Assembly: GCA_041589295.1 (NCBI GenBank)
Contig: JBFHVZ010000163.1
Location: 1-9,215 of the forward strand
Source of the DNA: Bermanella sp041589295
GTDB taxonomy: Bacteria > Pseudomonadota > Gammaproteobacteria > Pseudomonadales > Oceanobacteraceae
Length of the DNA: 9,215 nt
Reading direction: 5' to 3'
Below the pieces are notes generated by a model. The model saw only the letters and a list, made by a program, of their open reading frames with translations. It ran no database searches and was not told the origin of the DNA. Of this stretch, positions 1 to 5,613 are shown piece by piece (position 1 is the stretch's first letter; every line of letters starts with the position of its first letter). The position numbers and the translations under genes were made by a program.

Positions 1-2900
1 CAGTCTTCTAAAATGGCTTCGTCACGCATGTACGCCATGGGGTGGTCCATTAAGGTTAAACCCGTGGCAGATAAGTCTTCGCTTAATTCGGTTAAGCGGG
101 ATGGCTGCGACCCTAAGGTTACGTCACTGCTTTGCGCAGCAAACAAGCCCGTAAAGTAATCATGCTCGTAGGCTTGCCAGCGGTTTTCATAACGGTTTTG
201 GTTAAAGCAACGAAAACCATGGGCCGAAGTGAGTGCATTTATTTCGTCTTTATCTAACTGACACATAACCAGCACTTGGTTGATGCTCTCATAACCTTGC
301 GGCGGACGCCGTTCGACAATGCGCTCGCCACTGCTTTGCTGCAAGCCTTTCACCATACGAAAGCCCAGTTGCACAACCCGTTGCAGTGTTTTCGAAGCAC
401 CTTGTGCCACTTGTGACGACTGCTCACATACTCGGTTATGCCAATGACTTTGGTTGACATCCACAGGTAAGACTTGCACACCATGACGCTGCGCATCTTG
501 AATCAATTGCCAAGGCGGATAAAACCCCATGGGCTGACTGTTAAGCAAGGCACAGCAAAACACATCCGGATAATAATGTTTCATCCACGCTGAATAGTAC
601 GCAATTAATGCAAAACTGGCGGCATGGGATTCCGGAAATCCATATTCACCAAAACCTTCAATTTGCGCGCTAATACGCTGAACATATTCTTCTGATACGC
701 CTTTTTTAGTGAGGTTTTGATGCAGCTTTGCTTGCAACCCATTCATGTGTCCGCGCTTACGCCAACTGGCCATGGAGCGTCTTAGTTCTTCGGCTTCGTC
801 TGCGCTGAAGTCCGCCGCCACCATGGCTAAAGCGATCACCTGCTCCTGAAAAATCGGCACGCCATAGGTACGGTCCAACACGGGCTTGAGTGCCACCAAG
901 GGCACATCGACTATCTCTAAACCGTGTTTACGTTTTAAATAAGGGTGCACCATGTCGCCATGAATAGGACCGGGCCGCACAATGGCCACCTGCACCACTA
1001 AGTCGTAAAAGGTACTGGGTTTTAAACGGGGCAACATATTCATTTGTGCCCGTGATTCCACCTGAAACAACCCCACGCTGTCTGCTTGCTGCAACATGCC
1101 ATATACGTTTGGGTCGTCATCACGGGGAATGTCCGACAACTCAAATGGTTTACCCTTTATGTGCGCCACCATATCCAGCGCTTTTTGCAAGGCGGCCAAC
1201 ATGCCCAGCGCCAACACATCAATTTTCATTAAGCCAACGGCTTCTAAATCATCTTTATCCCACTGAATCACAGTCCGATCTGCCATACTGGCATTTTCGA
1301 TGGGTACAATTTCACTTAATGGTGTTTGCGACAAAATAAAACCACCAACATGCTGTGAAAGGTGACGGGGAAATCCAAGAATGGTGCTCAATAAGGTTTT
1401 AAATTGCTGCAACAACTGATTGTTTTTCGACAAGCGCGCATCAATGATTTCGTCGATCCAGTGCTCGCTACGATAACGCCAACCATAACCCGAAATGACA
1501 GACTCCAATTGCACGGGTTCAATCCCCAAGGCTTTGCCGACATCGCGCAACGCGCTTTTAGGTCGATAGCTGATCACGGTGGCAGCAATGGCGCAGCGCT
1601 CTCGCCCGTACTTTTCGTATAGGTATTGAATCACCTCTTCGCGCCGACTGTTATCAAAGTCCACATCAATGTCCGGTGGCTCTTTACGGTTGCGATTCAT
1701 AAAGCGCTCAAACAACAGTTGCGTTTTATCTGGGTCTACCTCGGTAATTCCCAAACAAAAGCACACAGCCGAATTGGCCGCTGACCCCCTACCCTGATGC
1801 AAAATGCGTTTCGATTTTGCGAACTGCACCACGTCATACACGGTTAAAAAATAGTGCTCGTAAGCTAATTCTTTAATCAGGGCGAATTCTTTTTTAATCG
1901 TGGCTTTGACTTTTTTAGGAATCACCGAGCCATAACGCCGATGAGCACCGCGCCATGTTTCCCGCTTTAAATATTCAAAGGTACGCCAACCAGTTTCGAC
2001 CACTTCGTCTGGATATTGATAATCAAGCTGGTCAAAATCAAACTGGCACAGCTGCAAAAAATCTAAGGTATTACCGAGGTAAGCATCTGAATACAACTTG
2101 CTTAAATGGGGTAGCGGACGCAGGTGACGCTCGGCATTAATGAGCAACTTGGGCTGGATATCAAATACCGATTGATTTAAACGAATCGCCGTTAACACAT
2201 CATGTAGGGGTTTGCGTTGCGAGTGATGCATTAACGCGCTGTTTGTTGCCAGTATGGGCCATTGGAATTGCGCGGATAACCCCTCGCAAACGCGAGCCCG
2301 TATTACATCGCTTGCGGTGAGTTCCAAATTAAGCAGTAGGCCAATGGGCAATTGGGTTTCGGCAAGTTGTTGGGCTATTTCTCCGTTTATTTCTTCGCTT
2401 ATTTCTCCGTCTATTTCACGTTCACCGCCTATTCTATTTTTATCCCTTTCACTTTTGACTTTTTTTGCTCCCGCGAGCTGCTGCTCATTGGGTCGCCACA
2501 AGATCACGCCTTGCGTAATAAACTGTTTTAAATCACTTGGGGTAAAGGTGTACTCGCCTTTATCCGCTTGACGGCGGCAATGGGTAATCAAACGGCATAG
2601 CTCACCATAACTGTTAATGTTACGCGCCAACACAACAAACTCATGGCCGTTAAATTGAAAGCTACTGCCCACCACCAGCTTAAAATTGATTGCAGTCGAA
2701 GTCGTTTGATTCGGGTTTTGCTGTTTTAACAAAGCTAATTGCCGCCAAGCCCGCACGGCACCGGCAATGGAGCATTCATCGGTTATGGCCAATCCGGCAT
2801 AACCAAGCGCATAGGCCTGTTGCACCAGCTCTTCAGGATGGGACGCCGCTTTCAAAAAACTAAAATTGCTGTAGCAATGTAATTCTGCAAAAGCCGTCAT
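1..2900 (-). CDS. dnaE2: Error-prone DNA polymerase DnaE2/ImuC (C-terminus cut off by window edge)
   Basis: C-family (DnaE-type) alpha-subunit paralogue that extends primers across lesions as the polymerase of the ImuA-ImuB-DnaE2 mutasome. I translated 966 codons with no stop; the family is usually a little over 1,000 residues, so the far C-terminus, including part of the OB-fold region, lies outside. The N-terminal PHP domain starts at once (ELHCYSNFSFLKAASHPEEL, residues 6-25; AITDECSIAG, 38-47). The palm carries PDIDVDFD (409-416), in which D412 and D414 match the catalytic pair of E. coli DnaE. D561 in MKIDVLALG matches the third acid. GFGEYGFPESHAASFA (about 747-762) and LLNSQPMGFY are typical of DnaE2 rather than replicative DnaE. 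The ATG at 2900 is chosen because the PHP domain follows directly; an ATG 16 nt upstream is out of frame. It lies 27 nt after imuB, consistent with one operon. A charged repetitive insert occupies residues about 145-176. Identification is firm. Confidence 0.96.
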   Translation of the reverse strand, partial: MTAFAELHCYSNFSFLKAASHPEELVQQAYALGYAGLAITDECSIAGAVRAWRQLALLKQQNPNQTTSTAINFKLVVGSSFQFNGHEFVVLARNINSYGELCRLITHCRRQADKGEYTFTPSDLKQFITQGVILWRPNEQQLAGAKKVKSERDKNRIGGEREIDGEISEEINGEIAQQLAETQLPIGLLLNLELTASDVIRARVCEGLSAQFQWPILATNSALMHHSQRKPLHDVLTAIRLNQSVFDIQPKLLINAERHLRPLPHLSKLYSDAYLGNTLDFLQLCQFDFDQLDYQYPDEVVETGWRTFEYLKRETWRGAHRRYGSVIPKKVKATIKKEFALIKELAYEHYFLTVYDVVQFAKSKRILHQGRGSAANSAVCFCLGITEVDPDKTQLLFERFMNRNRKEPPDIDVDFDNSRREEVIQYLYEKYGRERCAIAATVISYRPKSALRDVGKALGIEPVQLESVISGYGWRYRSEHWIDEIIDARLSKNNQLLQQFKTLLSTILGFPRHLSQHVGGFILSQTPLSEIVPIENASMADRTVIQWDKDDLEAVGLMKIDVLALGMLAALQKALDMVAHIKGKPFELSDIPRDDDPNVYGMLQQADSVGLFQVESRAQMNMLPRLKPSTFYDLVVQVAIVRPGPIHGDMVHPYLKRKHGLEIVDVPLVALKPVLDRTYGVPIFQEQVIALAMVAADFSADEAEELRRSMASWRKRGHMNGLQAKLHQNLTKKGVSEEYVQRISAQIEGFGEYGFPESHAASFALIAYYSAWMKHYYPDVFCCALLNSQPMGFYPPWQLIQDAQRHGVQVLPVDVNQSHWHNRVCEQSSQVAQGASKTLQRVVQLGFRMVKGLQQSSGERIVERRPPQGYESINQVLVMCQLDKDEINALTSAHGFRCFNQNRYENRWQAYEHDYFTGLFAAQSSDVTLGSQPSRLTELSEDLSATGLTLMDHPMAYMRDEAILED
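2374..2421 (-). repeat. Four 12-bp imperfect tandem repeats inside dnaE2
   Basis: On the plus strand the units are gctatttctccg, tttatttcttcg, cttatttctccg and a diverged tctatttcacgt. In frame they encode the tetrapeptides REID-GEIS-EEIN-GEIA, at roughly residues 161-176 of DnaE2. The unit length is a multiple of three, so copy changes would keep the frame. The repeat ends a strongly charged stretch (KKVKSERDKNR before it) that lies in the later part of the PHP region. Confidence 0.85.
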
Positions 2901-2927
2901 CTGCCGTGCTCGCCATAAACAACTGAA

Positions 2928-4316
2928 TTACGAAAAATAGCCATGTAAAAACCATTGCTGCTGAGCATCGCGATACAACCAATGCAACTGACCTTGTGGT
3001 GTTTGCGCCACATAGTAATCACGCACACAAGGTTGTGCCGCCCACCAACCACTGGCTATGCGTTCTGGCCCATGCAATAACTGATAAGCATCGCGACTAA
3101 CCGGCACTGCTTGCGCCAACACAAACACGGGGGCATGTTGCTGTGTCTGCCAGCCACTTTGGTTTAACTCCCGCACAGACTCAGTGCGGCGCTCTGGCCA
3201 TGGCGATTCTTGATATTGCAAGTAGCCATAACTGCCCTCCCCTAGACGACTGAGTAAACTGTTTTCCAACGCCGCTCGTTGTTCGTCATTTCCGTGACCA
3301 CTGTTACCAAATAAATCCAGCACGGCTTTGGTTACAGGTTTGAACCACTTGGAATACAACGCCAATTGCACGACGGGTTGTTCCAGCTGGAGTTGTTCTA
3401 ATTTGTTTTTGAGTAAAAACAACCATTCGTCTGCACGGGCCGTGGCTTTCGCCGGCACCAGATCTAAACTGGCGTAACCGTCATCGCGATAATCAAAACG
3501 CAGTTGGATTTTTTTACAGCCCACACAATGTTCAATTAAAAAGGCCTCTAACTGTTTCATCATGCGCGATAACGGAAACACTAAAAAATGCGCATTTTCT
3601 ACTTCGGCTAGTAATTCAAGACGCTGCTGAAACACCAAGGCGGGAGCTTGTTTGGTTGGCAACCACTGCGAACGCCCGCTTACATAGTCCAGCTCTTTCG
3701 CTAGGTCCGCACCAATGCGATAAGCAATATCGTTGGATTTAAGCCGCAACAATTGTCCTAAGCTCTGAATCCCTAAACGACTTAATCGACTTAAATGCTT
3801 TTCATTAAAGGCCAGATCCTGCACCGCCAAAGCCCCTAAAAACGTTTTAAGCTGCGCGCGGGATAAATACCCTTCTATATTTGAGCGCGCCAATAACCGA
3901 GCACAACGCGCAAAGGGCGCAGCGGCAGTCACCAAGGTAAATTCCGGAAAGGCCAAACGCAGTTGTGCTGCTATTTTTTGTGCATCGCCCAACAAACGTT
4001 GCATGGAACCTATTTCCAAGTACAAGCCTTGCTCGCCGTCTAAGGCGACCCAAGCAGAAAAGTTTTGGGCGCGACGGTGCAGGGTAAAATGCACAGGCTG
4101 TAGTTGTGATGCATCAAACGATACCAGTTGTAATTCGTTCGCCAAGCACAGCGCCGTGGGCAAACTCATGCCCACTTCCACACCGAGTTCCGCTGCCAAC
4201 GTATTCACATCCATCACTTGCTGGCGCGCATCCAACAAAGCCAGTGGCTGCTGCATTATGCTTTCACGATGCAGCCCCTCAAGAAATAAATGCGGAAAAT
4301 AAACGTACAACCACAT
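2928..4316 (-). CDS. imuB: ImuB, Y-family-like mutasome hub protein
   Basis: A 462-residue Y-family homologue thought to act as the non-catalytic scaffold linking ImuA, DnaE2 and the beta sliding clamp. The N-terminus MWLYVYFPHLFLE aligns with the Y-family opening VDxDxFF, but Tyr6 and Pro8 stand where the metal-binding acids would be. The S-x-D-E motif is also absent (ALDGEQGLYLEIG, 91-103), as expected for ImuB. A helix-hairpin-helix-like segment follows (LSRLGIQSLGQLLRLKSNDI, about 178-197), then a little-finger-like domain. VLDLFG (332-337) resembles a clamp-binding motif. The C-terminus carries the conserved ImuB tail: GPERIASGWW, RDYYVA, LYRD and WFLHGYF (about 416-461). The ATG at 4316 has an AGG-type ribosome site in GCAGGCGTGT just upstream. 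It lies 44 nt after imuA and 27 nt before dnaE2. Identification is firm; the lack of catalysis is inferred from the missing acids. Confidence 0.95.
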   Translation of the reverse strand: MWLYVYFPHLFLEGLHRESIMQQPLALLDARQQVMDVNTLAAELGVEVGMSLPTALCLANELQLVSFDASQLQPVHFTLHRRAQNFSAWVALDGEQGLYLEIGSMQRLLGDAQKIAAQLRLAFPEFTLVTAAAPFARCARLLARSNIEGYLSRAQLKTFLGALAVQDLAFNEKHLSRLSRLGIQSLGQLLRLKSNDIAYRIGADLAKELDYVSGRSQWLPTKQAPALVFQQRLELLAEVENAHFLVFPLSRMMKQLEAFLIEHCVGCKKIQLRFDYRDDGYASLDLVPAKATARADEWLFLLKNKLEQLQLEQPVVQLALYSKWFKPVTKAVLDLFGNSGHGNDEQRAALENSLLSRLGEGSYGYLQYQESPWPERRTESVRELNQSGWQTQQHAPVFVLAQAVPVSRDAYQLLHGPERIASGWWAAQPCVRDYYVAQTPQGQLHWLYRDAQQQWFLHGYFS

Positions 4317-4360
4317 ACACGCCTGCTAATAATCACTCACCATAATCGGCAATAAACCAC

Positions 4361-5032
4361 TTACAACAGCGGATAACGCAATGGCGGTTGTGCGGCAAAC
4401 GGTCCACGCGGCAACAACACTTGGCGCTGCCCCCAAATGCCCTGACCTTTTAATAGTCGAAGCGTTAACGCACTGGCTTTTGACTCGGCCGACGTCAATT
4501 GCAGCCGCAGCCGACACGGCGTATTGGCTTTTTCTTCGCGCAATAAAAAGAAGGCCGCCACCTGATGTTGCAAACATAAAATTTGCAAACGGCGATACAC
4601 AGAAAACTCCGGTGCATGCTGCGCCCAAAACACCAAGGCCGAACAGCAACCACTGCTAAGCACCTGTTCCAGCGCCCATTGCCTGTGCTGTGCCGTCGGC
4701 TGAATCACCAACAGGTTCTCTTGGCGAATATCCTGAGTTAGCGCCGGTAAATGCAGCGCAAAAGGCGGACACACCAGTGCCACACAGCCAGATTGCGACG
4801 CCTGCGCCAGCGCGGGCTGTAACAATGAAAACTCCCCCATACCTGGCGCCTGACACAGCACCTCGGTCACACCGTCACGGGGCCAGCCCCCTTGCGGCAA
4901 GCGTTGATCGAGTTCGGCAAAGCCAGAGGGCAAGCCCGCTGCCTGCTCGCTCGCATGCTGGCCACCAGAGCGCTGGCCGCCAGAATGCTGGCCACACCAC
5001 ACCCGGCCGGTTTTAAGCATTTCATCCAGCAT
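4361..5032 (-). CDS. imuA: ImuA, RecA/SulA-like translesion synthesis accessory protein
   Basis: First gene of the SOS mutagenesis cassette; ImuA is a RecA-like protein that works with ImuB and DnaE2. This reading gives 223 residues. The family opening is clear: LPSGFAELDQRLPQGGWPRDGVTEVL (about 34-59, with SGF, LD, GGWP and TE as the key residues), then APGMGEFSLLQPAL. That last segment occupies the P-loop position but has Glu where RecA has the Walker A lysine. Three pentapeptide repeats (GQHSG/GQRSG/GQHAS, residues 14-28) precede this core. Three starts are possible: GTG at 5050, ATG at 5032 and ATG at 5020. I choose 5032. The GTG lies inside the LexA box and only about 7 nt from the predicted transcript start, whereas 5032 leaves about 25 nt of leader. 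The ATG at 5020 remains possible. The base composition looks GC-richer than in neighbouring genes. The identity is well supported by order and motifs. Confidence 0.92.
   Translation of the reverse strand: MLDEMLKTGRVWCGQHSGGQRSGGQHASEQAAGLPSGFAELDQRLPQGGWPRDGVTEVLCQAPGMGEFSLLQPALAQASQSGCVALVCPPFALHLPALTQDIRQENLLVIQPTAQHRQWALEQVLSSGCCSALVFWAQHAPEFSVYRRLQILCLQHQVAAFFLLREEKANTPCRLRLQLTSAESKASALTLRLLKGQGIWGQRQVLLPRGPFAAQPPLRYPLL
4949..4993 (-). repeat. Three 15-bp tandem repeats in the imuA N-terminus
   Basis: On the plus strand the units are gctcgcatgctggcc, accagagcgctggcc and gccagaatgctggcc, each ending in the shared tggcc. Read on the minus strand they give GQHSG, GQRSG and GQHAS, at residues 14-28 of ImuA. 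They form a flexible Gly/Gln/Ser linker ahead of the RecA-like core. The 15-nt period preserves the frame. Confidence 0.85.
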
Positions 5033-5049
5033 CACACACCACCCAAACA

Positions 5050-5065
5050 CTGTTTATTTATACAG
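5050..5065. promoter_or_regulatory. LexA (SOS) box of the imuA-imuB-dnaE2 operon
   Basis: The sequence ctgtttatttatacag has perfect CTG and CAG arms around ten A/T bases, the gammaproteobacterial LexA operator pattern (CTG-N10-CAG). It overlaps the -10 element of the imuA promoter and covers the predicted transcript start. Bound LexA should therefore block initiation until SOS induction. Confidence 0.92.
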
Positions 5066-5092
5066 TATATTTTGAGAGTACGGGTTTCACAA
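5064..5092 (-). promoter_or_regulatory. Sigma70-type promoter of imuA
   Basis: Read on the minus strand, TTGTGA at 5087-5092 (4 of 6 to the -35 consensus) is separated by exactly 17 nt from TATACT at 5064-5069 (5 of 6 to the -10 consensus). The transcript start would fall near 5057, inside the LexA box and about 25 nt before the chosen imuA ATG. Confidence 0.72.
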
Positions 5093-5165
5093 GATGGTTT
5101 TCATTCAATGAACAAGGTAAAGGCTAGGCCGCTCTAATCATAAAAATTAAATAATCATTTATGAG

Positions 5166-5184
5166 CTTTTAAGTAATTTAAAAG
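5166..5184. repeat. Inverted repeat, 7-bp arms with 5-nt spacer
   Basis: The arms cttttaa and ttaaaag are perfect complements around gtaat. Flanking atga (5161-5164) and tcat (5185-5188) extend the symmetry with a single-base bulge. It lies about 75 nt beyond the -35 element of imuA and about 130 nt before hipB. It may be a regulator site or simply AT-rich symmetry; it lacks the GC stem of an intrinsic terminator. Confidence 0.5.
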
Positions 5185-5195
5185 TCATTTTTAGA

Positions 5196-5208
5196 TCATA
5201 TTTGAGTA
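5196..5208. promoter_or_regulatory. Candidate HipB operator, copy 1
   Basis: tcatatttgagta is a near-palindrome with TCA/TGA arms around four A/T bases. Its ten-base core is the exact reverse complement of the core of copy 2 at 5293, and both copies are followed by gta. HipB-type antitoxins autoregulate through inverted repeats upstream of hipB, so this is a reasonable candidate, but function is inferred. Confidence 0.35.
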
Positions 5209-5221
5209 TTTATTTTTATTA

Positions 5222-5251
5222 TGGTTGTTGCATAGGCAATCAACTTATAAA
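5222..5251 (+). promoter_or_regulatory. Possible hipBA promoter
   Basis: tataaa at 5246-5251 is a fair -10 element, and tggttg at 5222-5227, 18 nt upstream, is a weak -35. A start near 5258 would place the palindromes at 5259-5284 in the early transcribed region, a usual place for autoregulatory operators. The weak -35 keeps confidence low. Confidence 0.3.
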
Positions 5252-5258
5252 CTCAAAT

Positions 5259-5284
5259 GTGCGCACTTAGGCAGCACCTTGCCT
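5259..5284. promoter_or_regulatory. Paired palindromes upstream of hipB (candidate operator)
   Basis: gtgcgcac (5259-5266) is a perfect 8-bp palindrome. Two bases later follow aggca (5269-5273) and tgcct (5280-5284), perfect 5-bp inverted arms around a 6-nt spacer. The hexamer taggca also occurs at 5233-5238. GC-bearing symmetry stands out in this AT-rich region, just downstream of the possible hipBA promoter. The E. coli HipB site (TATCC-N8-GGATA) has a similar layout but different sequence. Confidence 0.35.
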
Positions 5285-5292
5285 TATATGGG

Positions 5293-5305
5293 TCAAATAT
5301 GAGTA
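5293..5305. promoter_or_regulatory. Candidate HipB operator, copy 2
   Basis: tcaaatatgagta is the second TCA-N4-TGA-GTA element. Its ten-base core is the reverse complement of that in copy 1, 97 nt upstream. It ends 7 nt before the hipB start codon, so a bound protein here could also affect translation or early elongation. The role is inferred from symmetry and position only. Confidence 0.35.
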
Positions 5306-5312
5306 ATAAGTC

Positions 5313-5612
5313 ATGAGTACGACAAAGTGGTCAGAAGAGTCGACTGAACTAGGACGGAAAATTGCCCAACATATTGAAGCGAATCGCATTGCCGCCGGTG
5401 ATAAGGTCGAAGTTTATTGCGCGCGCTTAAACATCAGCCGCGCCACCTACCAACGCCTCATGGGTGGACACCTCGGTGTCGCCATGGGGGTGTTGCTTGA
5501 ATTCGCTGTCCTACAAGGAAAAGAAGAAGCCCTGCTAGACGTATTCCAACTGGAAAATCTATTCGACCTGCCGGTCAATCACACAGGACAGCCAAGGAAA
5601 CGAGTGCGCTAA
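5313..5612 (+). CDS. hipB: HipB-like helix-turn-helix antitoxin
   Basis: A 99-residue DNA-binding protein just upstream of hipA, expected to neutralise HipA by complex formation and to repress the operon. Residues about 31-60 (DKVEVYCARLNISRATYQRL onward) have the spacing of a Cro/C1-type helix-turn-helix, with NISRATYQRLM as the probable recognition helix region. A helical stretch follows (GVLLEFAVLQGKEEALLDVF, 59-78), then a basic C-terminal tail (QPRKRVR), as seen in many HipA-associated regulators. The ATG at 5313 has only a poor ribosome site (GAG or TAAG upstream). A five-codon frame at 5299-5316 overlaps the start. The stop codon is separated by 1 nt from the hipA ATG, so translation is probably coupled. 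The function rests mainly on gene pairing, because the domain alone fits many small XRE-type regulators. Symbol given by family role. Confidence 0.82.
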   Translation: MSTTKWSEESTELGRKIAQHIEANRIAAGDKVEVYCARLNISRATYQRLMGGHLGVAMGVLLEFAVLQGKEEALLDVFQLENLFDLPVNHTGQPRKRVR

Positions 5613-5613
5613 T

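Larger units (their letters stand above)
5093..5312. other. AT-rich divergent intergenic region between imuA and hipB
   Basis: No coding sequence can be supported here. The stretch from about 5140 to 5260 is markedly AT-rich and divides two divergent transcription units. It holds a 7-bp-arm inverted repeat, two copies of a TCA-N4-TGA-GTA element, an 8-bp palindrome gtgcgcac at 5259-5266 and an aggca-N6-tgcct repeat at 5269-5284. These are described separately. No second LexA box (CTG-N10-CAG) is visible on the hipB side. Confidence 0.6.

Noticed and set aside
2254..2571. Plus-strand open frame opposite dnaE2, rich in Ser/Leu/Ile
   Set aside because: The hydrophobic look comes from the reverse reading of the dnaE2 tandem repeat; dnaE2 is continuous through this stretch.
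4690..5016. Plus-strand open frame of 108 residues opposite imuA
   Set aside because: It is antisense to the conserved ImuA reading, has low-complexity Ala/Pro/Arg composition and no domain; a GC-driven shadow.
5033..5050. GTG at 5050 as the imuA start
   Set aside because: It lies inside the LexA box and only about 7 nt after the predicted transcript start, leaving no room for a ribosome site; the ATG at 5032 or 5020 is better.
5093..5312. A second LexA box controlling hipBA
   Set aside because: I looked for CTG-N10-CAG between the imuA promoter and hipB and found none.
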